A stretch of DNA of 34,650 nt from Ferruginibacter sp. Lineage in GTDB: Bacteria > Bacteroidota > Bacteroidia > Chitinophagales > Chitinophagaceae. Location of the stretch: contig JAURWD010000188.1 of NCBI GenBank assembly GCA_030655145.1, positions 1 to 34,650 on the forward strand, given 5' to 3'. Under the pieces are notes generated by a model. It was not told where the DNA came from. It saw only the letters and a list, made by a program, of their open reading frames with translations, and did no database searches. Both the position numbers and the translations under genes were made by a program. This document shows positions 21,037 to 28,809 of this stretch, in pieces (position 1 is the stretch's first letter; each line of letters opens with the position of its first letter).

Positions 21037-21098
21037 TATAGACGGTCAAACATTATGATCACGATAAATTTTCTCATATAGCAATCGTCATCAGACAC

Positions 21099-21128
21099 GA
21101 AAAACCGTTTCTACGGTTTTTCTTTTAT
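21099..21128 (+). terminator. Terminator between susD and the glycoside hydrolase genes
   Basis: A perfect 10-bp stem (GAAAAACCGT, 21099-21108; ACGGTTTTTC, 21113-21122) with a 4-nt loop is followed by TTTTAT. It is inside the PUL, so it should lower transcription of the four enzyme genes relative to susCD unless they have their own promoter. Confidence 0.8.
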
Positions 21129-21163
21129 AACAAATTCTTCATGCTAAAAAGTTGTTTGCCTTT

Positions 21164-22633
21164 ATGAATAAGTTGTTTTTTAGTATGATGCTGATCTGCC
21201 TGCTTGGTTGTAAGAAAGATGGCAAGGTCGGCACAACTGTTGAGCCTGCCATCAACCCGGTCGTTGCAAGTAGTGATACAGTTACTACTTCAACAAAAAA
21301 TTTTAAAGGCGTAAACTGGGCCGATCCCCGCGACAATTTTGCCGATGACTGGCTGATCCTTTCGGGATTAAATGCAATGGATGACGAAACTGTCATGAAA
21401 GAGAAGGCAGGGAAAATTCTTTCCGCCCTCCAGGCGAAAGGAATAAACACCGTGCGCTTTCCGGTAAACCCGGCGACCGTTTTACAAACGTGGTGGCCAC
21501 GCTATTCCTCGGTGATCTCGGCTGCTGCCGGTAAAGGCATGAAGGTTATCCTGGCCTATTGGGAGGGTGCTTCTTCAAAAGACGGGATTGTCGATAATAC
21601 CGCTACCTTCTGGTTGATGTGGACGAATGTGTTGGCGAACTTCAGCAACAATGGCAATATTTATTTCGAAGTTTTCAATGAACCACACGGATACAGTGTC
21701 AGCGACCTAAAAACGTTGTACGCAGAATTTCTCACCCGCTTTCCGGCCTTACCAAAACGACGGGTTATCCTGGATGGTGTGGGGTATGCGACAGATGTAA
21801 ATTCAATTGGGTCGGATAACCGTTTCAACGGGTGCCTGCTATCGTTTCATTTTTATTCCTGGTTTGCCAATAGTAAAACAACAGCCGATTGGGAATTGCC
21901 GCTGCGCTCGATCAATCATCCTGAACGAACGATCACAACGGAATTTGGTGTTCCTATGACAAATGGGAAGAATTATTTAGAACATCCCGGATCGGATGCA
22001 GAGATCACCTATTTCCAGGGAATGACGAATCAATTGCACGAGCTTGGGATGGGTAGCATGTATTGGCCAGGATTAAGAGCAGGTGACAGCTATAGCATGT
22101 TTTCGTTAAATGGCACCAGCCTGGATGTCAATAACACTTCCGGTTTTACGCGGCTACAATATGCCTGGGGTACAGGGTCGGTGGATCCATTGTACGCCAG
22201 TTTCCAACCTGGAACCTTTCAGCGCATTGTGAACAGGAACAGCGAAAAAACTTTAGACGTGAATGGTAGTGCTACCACCAATGGGGCCAATATAATTCAG
22301 TGGGATTACCTGGCGCAGCAGAACCAGCAATGGGCAATAATGGCCGACGGCGATGGATGGTTCAAAATAATAAACCGAAACAGCAACAAAGCGCTGGAGG
22401 TAAGCGAAGGATCCAACGTCGCGGGCACCAGCATCACGCAGTGGGATTATTCCGGGCGAGCCAACCAACAATGGCAGATCACAGACATTGGATTTGGATA
22501 TTATAAAATCATCAATAAAAATAGTGAGCTGGCGCTCGACGTAAACGGTGGTTCAGTGAGCAACGGTGGCAACATCATTCAGTGGCATTGGAATAACGGC
22601 GCCAATCAACAATGGAAGATCGCTTTGCAATAA
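21164..22633 (+). CDS. GH5 family lipoprotein with C-terminal ricin-type lectin domain
   Basis: Predicted retaining glycoside hydrolase of 489 aa. The start chosen is the ATG at 21164, which gives MNKLFFSMMLICLLGC with lipidated Cys16; the frame opens earlier at a TTG at 21152. The catalytic TIM barrel begins FKGVNWADPRDNF and carries acid/base Glu173 (EVFNEPHG) and nucleophile Glu260 (TTEFGVPM), with HFYSW between them. From about residue 350 a ricin-B-like/CBM13 beta-trefoil has three repeats, each with a QQW motif (QNQQWAI, ANQQWQI, ANQQWKI) and IIN(K/R)NS. The lipobox suggests surface attachment, where the lectin could hold polymer. GVNWADPRDNF recalls the GH5_13-type enzymes (arabinofuranosidase/galactofuranosidase activity reported), but that subfamily assignment is a weak recollection. 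It is the first gene after the terminator. Confidence 0.85.
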   Translation: MNKLFFSMMLICLLGCKKDGKVGTTVEPAINPVVASSDTVTTSTKNFKGVNWADPRDNFADDWLILSGLNAMDDETVMKEKAGKILSALQAKGINTVRFPVNPATVLQTWWPRYSSVISAAAGKGMKVILAYWEGASSKDGIVDNTATFWLMWTNVLANFSNNGNIYFEVFNEPHGYSVSDLKTLYAEFLTRFPALPKRRVILDGVGYATDVNSIGSDNRFNGCLLSFHFYSWFANSKTTADWELPLRSINHPERTITTEFGVPMTNGKNYLEHPGSDAEITYFQGMTNQLHELGMGSMYWPGLRAGDSYSMFSLNGTSLDVNNTSGFTRLQYAWGTGSVDPLYASFQPGTFQRIVNRNSEKTLDVNGSATTNGANIIQWDYLAQQNQQWAIMADGDGWFKIINRNSNKALEVSEGSNVAGTSITQWDYSGRANQQWQITDIGFGYYKIINKNSELALDVNGGSVSNGGNIIQWHWNNGANQQWKIALQ

Positions 22634-22675
22634 TCTATCAACAACAAACTGCTTCAAATCTTTACCTGGAGCCAG

Positions 22676-24211
22676 ATGCAACAACTTATAAATAAGAAAA
22701 ACCGGGATCTTGTGTCGAAGCATGTATGTTTCCTGCTGCTGTTCTTCGTGCCGTTTAACAGGATGGCCGGGCAGCAGCCAGAACATGCAGTCATTGTTTT
22801 GGACAGCACCGTGCGCTACCAGGTTATTGGGCATTTTGGAGCCTCCGATGCATGGGCCGGACAGTTTGCGGGTGGCTGGCCCGCAGCAAAAAAAAATACG
22901 ATCGCCGATTGGTTATTTAGCACAGATACTTTGCTCAACGGAAATCCGAAAGGCATTGGGCTCAGCATGTGGCGCTACAACCTGGGCGCCGGAAGCGCCG
23001 AACAAGGTGCTAAAAGTGGTATCCCGGACGAATGGCGCAGGGCAGCATTAACCCTGGGACAGGATCCAAAACTGGCAGCACAAAACTGGTTTCTCCAGGC
23101 CGCAAAGCAACGGGGTGTTCAACAGTTCCTGGCTTTTTATAATAGTCCGCCCATTCAGTTTACACGTAACGGAAAGGCGTATGCGCCAAAAGGCAGGTCA
23201 AATATCGACAGCAGTAAATACCAGGACTTCGCAGACTACACGGTGGCTGCCATCAACCACCTCGAACGGGCAAGTGGGATCAAGATCGATTACCTCAGCC
23301 CGGTAAATGAACCCCAGTGGGACTGGAGCGATGGCACGCAGGAAGGTTGTCCCTATACAAACGCCGAGATCAGCGCCTTAACAAAAACATTCAGCAAAAC
23401 ATTCCAGGAAAATCAGCTCAATACACAACTGGTCATCACCGAAGCTGGTCAGCACACATACCTCTTACACGATGGTGACAAGCCCGGGAAGGGCAACCAG
23501 GTTAATGCGTTTTTTGATCCTGCTTCGCCTCAGTTCGTTGGTGATTTAACCAATGTTAGTCGCACCATTGCTTCGCATAGCTACTTTACAACCTCACCCC
23601 TGGACACGGCACTGCTATTGCGCAAAGCCGTGCAGCGCCGGATTAGCGACATCAACAACCTGGCCTTCTGGCAATCGGAATATTGCATCCTGGGCGATAA
23701 CGCCGGCGAGATCAGGGGTGAGCAAAAAGATCTGGGAATGAATGCCGCGCTGTACCTCGCAAAAGTCGTGTACCAGGATTTAGTGGCAGCCAATGCCTCC
23801 GCCTGGGATTGGTGGACAGCCTTGTCGGCGTATGATTATAAAGACGGGTTGGTCTATATACAAAAGAGTGAAAAAGATGGCGCTTATTCTGATAGCAAAA
23901 TGTTATGGGCCATGGGTAATTACAGTTTGTTTTTACGGCCAGGAATGCAGCGTATATCCGCCACCGTTAATAATACGGATCTCTGTGTTTCAGCTTTTCG
24001 CAGTGACAAAGGCAAGCAGGTGATTGTCATTGTAAATCCTACGAAGCAGGCAAAGGCCATTGCCATTAAACAACAAACAACTGCCTTGCCGAAGGGTACC
24101 TTGCTCAGAACATATACGACCAATGAAACGGGCAATCTGCATAAAAATATTGCAGCGGCGGATGAGTTGAAAGTGCCCGCCGAAGCCGTGGTTTCTTTCA
24201 TCATTGACTGA
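22676..24211 (+). CDS. GH30 family glycosidase, endo-beta-1,6-galactanase-like
   Basis: Secreted retaining glycoside hydrolase of 511 aa. A signal peptide (hydrophobic CFLLLFFVPF after a basic start) precedes GHFGASDAWAGQF, a sequence typical of the endo-beta-1,6-galactanase branch of GH30. The expected acid/base is Glu212 (SPVNEPQWDW) and the nucleophile Glu335 (WQSEYCIL). NSPPIQFTRNGKAY and DWWTALSAYDYKDGL are further conserved segments, and the last ~100 residues form the usual GH30 side beta-domain. The length fits the family. It lies 42 bp after the GH5 gene and 98 bp before the GH2 gene on the same strand. It is the best indicator that the locus targets a beta-1,6-linked galactan, but the activity is inferred from family resemblance only. 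Confidence 0.85.
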   Translation: MQQLINKKNRDLVSKHVCFLLLFFVPFNRMAGQQPEHAVIVLDSTVRYQVIGHFGASDAWAGQFAGGWPAAKKNTIADWLFSTDTLLNGNPKGIGLSMWRYNLGAGSAEQGAKSGIPDEWRRAALTLGQDPKLAAQNWFLQAAKQRGVQQFLAFYNSPPIQFTRNGKAYAPKGRSNIDSSKYQDFADYTVAAINHLERASGIKIDYLSPVNEPQWDWSDGTQEGCPYTNAEISALTKTFSKTFQENQLNTQLVITEAGQHTYLLHDGDKPGKGNQVNAFFDPASPQFVGDLTNVSRTIASHSYFTTSPLDTALLLRKAVQRRISDINNLAFWQSEYCILGDNAGEIRGEQKDLGMNAALYLAKVVYQDLVAANASAWDWWTALSAYDYKDGLVYIQKSEKDGAYSDSKMLWAMGNYSLFLRPGMQRISATVNNTDLCVSAFRSDKGKQVIVIVNPTKQAKAIAIKQQTTALPKGTLLRTYTTNETGNLHKNIAAADELKVPAEAVVSFIID

Positions 24212-24309
24212 AATGATTTATCACCCTGCAACCAACCATACAAGACTTGCGTTGCGAATTCAGCAGTTTACAGATGCCACGCAGTTCATCAATTTAAAAG
24301 AAAATACCA

Positions 24310-26736
24310 ATGAAACAACTTTTCAGGATCTATGTGATTTGCTATTGTTTTCTAATGCCCGGTTTGGAGTCAAGGGCGCAGTCACCACGGCAGACGGCCC
24401 TCTTCAACGAGGGCTGGAAATTCTACAAAGGAGAAGTCTCGAATGGCGAAAGCGATACTATCAATGATAAAGCATGGAGAACAGTTGAGCTGCCCCACGA
24501 TTACAGTATTGAAGGCCCCTTTAGCCAGGAATGGGCGAGCGGCACCGGCTTTTTACCGGGCGGCATTGGCTGGTACCGCAAAACATTTGACCAGCCCGCG
24601 GTTGTGGGCGGAAAAAAACTGTTTATTTATTTCGATGGGGTTTACAAGAACAGCGAGGTGTGGCTCAACGGCCATTTGCTGGGTAAACACCCCAACGGGT
24701 ATATCCCTTTCCAATACGACCTGACGCCGCACTTAAAAAAAGGCAGGAATGTACTGGCAGTTAAAGTTGATCATACAAAATTTGCAGACTCACGTTGGTA
24801 CCCCGGGTCGGGCATCTATCGGAATGTTTACCTCGTTACAAAAAGTCCGGTTCACATTGACCTCTGGGGCACCCGCTTCACCACTCCGACAGTATCGAAG
24901 CAAAGCGCCACTGCTGCTGTGACCATTTCCGTAAAAAATACATCGCCCGCTACGGCAAATATTGTTGTGGAGTCCAAGCTCACGAAAGGCTCTTCGGTTG
25001 TAGCTTCTGCGAAGAAAAGCATTTCTATAAAGAGCCAGGCTACGCAGCCTGCCGGCTTAAGCCTGCAGGTACAGCAACCGGCGCTTTGGTCGGTGGATAA
25101 CCCGAACCTATATACGCTGACTACAACCGTACTTCAAAATGGTAAGAAAGTAGATGAGTACACCGAGGAGGTTGGGTTCAGAACCATTCGCTTTGACGCG
25201 AACGAAGGTTTTTTCCTGAATGGGGAGAACATGAAAATGAAAGGTGTGTGTATTCACCATGACGCCGGAGCCCTGGGAGCCGCGGTGCCACGCGAAGTGT
25301 GGGCGCGGCGGCTGGAGAAATTGAAGGAAGTTGGGTGTAATGCCATACGGATGAGTCATTATCCACACCAGGATTATCTCTACGAGCTGTGCGACTCCAT
25401 GGGATTTCTTGTGCAGGATGAAGCTTTCGATGAATGGGAGGCAGGGAAGAATAAGTGGATCGCGGGCTGGAACGTTGGGAAGCCAGGCAATGACGGCTAC
25501 AGTGAGCATTTTAAAGACTGGGCCGGGCGTGACCTCACAGATATGATCGAACGAAACAAGAATCATCCCTCCATCATCATGTGGAGTATTGGTAACGAGA
25601 TCGACTACCCGAACGATCCTTACACCCACGAAATATTGAATACCGGCCGCAATCCGCAGATCTTTGGAAAGGGCCAGCTTCCGGATCATCCGCCCGCAAG
25701 TCGCTTGGGTGAGATTGCTCAACAATTGGTGACCATTGCAAAAAAAGCCGACACCACGCGGCCGATCACTGCCGCCCTTGCGGGAGTGGTAATGTCGAAC
25801 ACCACCAGCTATCCCGGCCTCCTCGATTTGGTTGGTTATAATTACCAGGAATATCGCTACGCTGAAGATCACCAGGCCTATCCAAATCGAATCATCTATG
25901 GCAGTGAGAACGGCAAAGGCGCAGACGCCTGGATGGCGGTTGATACGAGCAGGAATATTTTTGGACAGTTCTTATGGACTGGGTTCGATTTCATGGGCGA
26001 GGCAGGTCGCTGGCCTACTCGCAGCAGTGGCGCTGGCTTGCTAAACCTTGCGGGGTTTCCAAAAATTGATTTTTATGCCCGCCAGGTTTTATGGGTGAAA
26101 AAGCCGGTGTTACACCTGGTCGTTTCGCGGCAACGCGGCGAGCAGGGTGGCAGGGGCAGGCGTATGGCAAAGCCGTCCTGGAACTGGGATGCAGGCGATA
26201 CAGTTAGGATCAGCTGCCTTACTAATCTCGATGAAGCTGAGTTGTTTTTGAATGGAAACTCCCTCGGCAGAAAATCCAAATCGGATACAGGAGCTGCCCG
26301 CCTCAGCTGGACCATACCATACCAAACAGGAGAGCTTGTGGTGAAAGGGTTTACCAACGGAAAAGTGGTACAAACTGAGCAATTGGTAACGGCCGGTGAA
26401 GCTAAATCCATTGTTACGGTAGCCGACAAAAAATATTTCATCGCGGGGAAAAAAGATCTCGCTCACCTCGAAATCATGTTCCGGGATGCTGCGGGAAATC
26501 TTGTATATGAAGCAGCGAACGAACTAACGGTTACGGTTACTGGCCCCGCAAAATTGCTAGGCCTGGAGGCTGGTGACCTTGCAAGCCATGAAGACTACAG
26601 GTCGAACAAACGAAAGGCCTTCAATGGAAAATTGCTGGCATATATTCAGTCGACCGGTGTGCGGGGTACCGTAACAGTTACCATCACTTCTCCGGGCTTA
26701 GCGCCAACAACGGTTGCCATTCAAACAGCTAAATAA
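24310..26736 (+). CDS. GH2 family beta-galactosidase-type enzyme
   Basis: Predicted exo-acting retaining glycosidase of 808 aa, exported (signal ending SRAQ, residues ~19-24). The order is sugar-binding jelly-roll domain (WRTVELPHDYSIEGPF, GIGWYRKTF, VWLNGHLLGKHPNGY, RWYPGSGIYRNVYL), Ig-like domain, TIM barrel, and C-terminal beta-sandwich domains (DUF4982-like then GH2 domain 5, ~600-808). Acid/base is Glu430 (WSIGNEIDYP) and nucleophile Glu533 (IYGSENGKG). MKGVCIHHDAGALG and MSHYPHQDYLYELCDSMGFLVQDEAFDEW are canonical GH2 segments. It follows GH30 by 98 bp and precedes GH35 by 26 bp. Beta-galactosidase is the likeliest activity, but GH2 also includes glucuronidases and mannosidases. A 254-codon antisense frame inside it is not a gene. 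Confidence 0.9.
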   Translation: MKQLFRIYVICYCFLMPGLESRAQSPRQTALFNEGWKFYKGEVSNGESDTINDKAWRTVELPHDYSIEGPFSQEWASGTGFLPGGIGWYRKTFDQPAVVGGKKLFIYFDGVYKNSEVWLNGHLLGKHPNGYIPFQYDLTPHLKKGRNVLAVKVDHTKFADSRWYPGSGIYRNVYLVTKSPVHIDLWGTRFTTPTVSKQSATAAVTISVKNTSPATANIVVESKLTKGSSVVASAKKSISIKSQATQPAGLSLQVQQPALWSVDNPNLYTLTTTVLQNGKKVDEYTEEVGFRTIRFDANEGFFLNGENMKMKGVCIHHDAGALGAAVPREVWARRLEKLKEVGCNAIRMSHYPHQDYLYELCDSMGFLVQDEAFDEWEAGKNKWIAGWNVGKPGNDGYSEHFKDWAGRDLTDMIERNKNHPSIIMWSIGNEIDYPNDPYTHEILNTGRNPQIFGKGQLPDHPPASRLGEIAQQLVTIAKKADTTRPITAALAGVVMSNTTSYPGLLDLVGYNYQEYRYAEDHQAYPNRIIYGSENGKGADAWMAVDTSRNIFGQFLWTGFDFMGEAGRWPTRSSGAGLLNLAGFPKIDFYARQVLWVKKPVLHLVVSRQRGEQGGRGRRMAKPSWNWDAGDTVRISCLTNLDEAELFLNGNSLGRKSKSDTGAARLSWTIPYQTGELVVKGFTNGKVVQTEQLVTAGEAKSIVTVADKKYFIAGKKDLAHLEIMFRDAAGNLVYEAANELTVTVTGPAKLLGLEAGDLASHEDYRSNKRKAFNGKLLAYIQSTGVRGTVTVTITSPGLAPTTVAIQTAK

Positions 26737-26762
26737 TTCATACCGTAATACCTCTCAGTAAT

Positions 26763-28592
26763 ATGAAAAAAAGCACATTTGGTTTACTGATCATTAGCGC
26801 TTTGCTTTTTTCAATCGGCGGTCATGCGCAAAAAGCAAAACATAGTTTTATGTTGGGGGACTCCACCTTCCTGCTGGATGGGAAGCCCTTCCAAATAATA
26901 TCCGGGGAACTGCATTACCCACGTGTGCCGAAGGAAGCCTGGCGCCAACGGATGCGCATGGCCAAAGCCATGGGACTGAATACGATCGGTACCTATGTTT
27001 TCTGGAACCTGCACGAACCACAAAAAGGAAATTTCGACTTTTCAGGAAACAATGACATAGCGCAGTTTGTGCGTATTGCCCAGGAAGAGGGCTTGTGGGT
27101 GATACTCCGTCCATCACCCTATGTATGTGCCGAGTGGGAGTTTGGCGGATACCCATACTGGTTACAAAAGGAAAAGAACCTAACCGTGCGTAGCAAAGAC
27201 CCTAACTACCTGGCTGAGTATAAAAAATACATTGATGCTGTTGGAAAGCAATTGGCGCCCTTTCAGGTGAATCACGGGGGAAATATTTTGATGGTACAGA
27301 TAGAAAATGAGTACGGTTCTTACGGCAGCGACAAGGAGTACCTGGACATCAACCGTAGCATGTTCATTGCGGCCGGCTTTGATGGGTTGCTCTACACTTG
27401 CGATCCGGCATCAGACCTGGCCAAAGGTTACCTGCCAGGAATTTTTCCTGCTGTAAATGGCCTCGACGATCCTTCGGCTGTTAAAAAGATCACCCGCGAG
27501 CATCACGGGGGCAAGGGGCCGTTTTTTATTGCTGAATGGTACCCTGCCTGGTTTGACTGGTGGGGCGAAAAGCACCATACTGTTCCGGCAGAACAGTATG
27601 CGCCAAAACTCGACGCTGTACTGGCTGCGGGCATCTCTATCAACATGTACATGTTTCATGGCGGTACTACCCGTGGCTTTATGAATGGCGCCAATCGAAA
27701 AGACGAATCGCCTTACGAACCGCAGATCAGCAGTTATGACTACGATGCACCGCTGGATGAAGCAGGTAATGCAACGCACAAATTCATGGAGTTTCGCCGG
27801 GTAATTGAAAAGCACCTTGCGCCGGGCCAGGTACTGCCACCCGTGCCTGCGCCGAAGCGGGCCATAACACTTCCAGCCGTTAGGTTTTCAGCAGACAAAT
27901 ACCTTAAGCTTCCCACACCGGTACGCTCAATAAAGCCATTAAGTTTTGAAGCGCTGAACCAGGCCTATGGATACATTCTCTACCGCACCAAATTGACCAA
28001 CGCCAAACCAGGCATGCTGAACATCGACAGTCTTGCCGATTATGCCGTTGTGTATGTAAATGGAAAACAAATTGGTACGCTGGATAGGCGGACCCACCGC
28101 GATAGCATCTTTCTGCCGCTGCCGCGTGGTCCTGTAATGCTTGACATCCTCGTAGAAAATATGGGCCGTATCAATTTCGGAAAATACATGTTGCAGAATA
28201 TAAAAGGAATTACACAAGCCGTGTACCTGGATGGCAAAGAGCTCAATAACTGGGAGATGTATTCATTTCCTTTTGATGATTTAAAAAAGTTGAACCTTAC
28301 AACGAAAAAACAGCCTGGCTCACCAATCATCAGGCAAGGAACTTTCAACCTTCCAACGCCGGGGGATAGCTATTTAGACATGCGCAATTGGGGCAAGGGT
28401 GTGGCCTGGATCAACGGTCATAACCTCGGCAGGTACTGGAGCATCGGACCGCAACAGACCCTGTACGTTCCTGTTGAATGGTTGAAAAAAGGAGAGAACA
28501 CCATTACCGTCTTCGAACTGTTGAAGCCCGGGCAAACAACCCTTTCCGGCCTTGCTAAACCCATCCTGGATCAACTGGTGCCGGAAAAATAA
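26763..28592 (+). CDS. GH35 beta-galactosidase
   Basis: Exo-beta-galactosidase of 609 aa with a signal peptide ending GGHAQ (residue ~23). The TIM barrel starts with the GH35 hallmark GELHYPRVPKEAWRQR and TIGTYVFWNLHEP. Acid/base is Glu183 (QIENEYGSYG), next to the family signature RPSPYVCAEWEFGGYP, and nucleophile Glu258 (FIAEWYPAWFDWWG). Two C-terminal jelly-roll domains include VYVNGKQIGTLDRR and AWINGHNLGRYWSIGPQQTLYVP. The length is normal. It is the last enzyme before the HTCS gene, 26 bp after GH2. In the locus it should release terminal galactose from imported oligosaccharides in the periplasm. Confidence 0.94.
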   Translation: MKKSTFGLLIISALLFSIGGHAQKAKHSFMLGDSTFLLDGKPFQIISGELHYPRVPKEAWRQRMRMAKAMGLNTIGTYVFWNLHEPQKGNFDFSGNNDIAQFVRIAQEEGLWVILRPSPYVCAEWEFGGYPYWLQKEKNLTVRSKDPNYLAEYKKYIDAVGKQLAPFQVNHGGNILMVQIENEYGSYGSDKEYLDINRSMFIAAGFDGLLYTCDPASDLAKGYLPGIFPAVNGLDDPSAVKKITREHHGGKGPFFIAEWYPAWFDWWGEKHHTVPAEQYAPKLDAVLAAGISINMYMFHGGTTRGFMNGANRKDESPYEPQISSYDYDAPLDEAGNATHKFMEFRRVIEKHLAPGQVLPPVPAPKRAITLPAVRFSADKYLKLPTPVRSIKPLSFEALNQAYGYILYRTKLTNAKPGMLNIDSLADYAVVYVNGKQIGTLDRRTHRDSIFLPLPRGPVMLDILVENMGRINFGKYMLQNIKGITQAVYLDGKELNNWEMYSFPFDDLKKLNLTTKKQPGSPIIRQGTFNLPTPGDSYLDMRNWGKGVAWINGHNLGRYWSIGPQQTLYVPVEWLKKGENTITVFELLKPGQTTLSGLAKPILDQLVPEK

Positions 28593-28809
28593 GAACAGGT
28601 CATAATGTTGTTTGCTATCGGGGGGTTATTGTCCATTTGCATGTTTCTAAATGCAACCCCTCAGTGGCAATCTTGAACTCAATATTTGCCTGTTATAGAA
28701 TGCAGTTAACGCTCTCTTTTATTGATATGACACCACTTTATTATGTGTGATCTCCCGCGGGAGATTGTGCGTAAAGTTTAATAGATTGCCTTTTCATGTG
28801 CGGGTTTAA
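28593..28809. other. Leader of the HTCS gene
   Basis: A 217-bp gap with no gene. It contains TTGCAT/ATGCAA and GGGGTT/AACCCC inverted repeats around 28622-28660 without a T-tract, and the perfect palindrome at 28750-28765. Confidence 0.4.
28750..28765 (+). promoter_or_regulatory. Perfect 16-bp palindrome upstream of the HTCS gene
   Basis: ATCTCCCGCGGGAGAT is a perfect palindrome ending 44 bp before the TTG start of the sensor gene. It is far more GC-rich than its surroundings and has no T-tract, so an operator for a dimeric regulator fits better than a terminator. Confidence 0.45.

Noticed and set aside
25108..25872. 254-codon antisense frame within the GH2 gene
   Set aside because: It mirrors the conserved GH2 catalytic domain codon by codon and has no motif of its own; it is a shadow frame.
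28622..28660. Nested inverted repeats after the GH35 gene as a terminator
   Set aside because: Arms are only about 6 bp and no T-tract follows.
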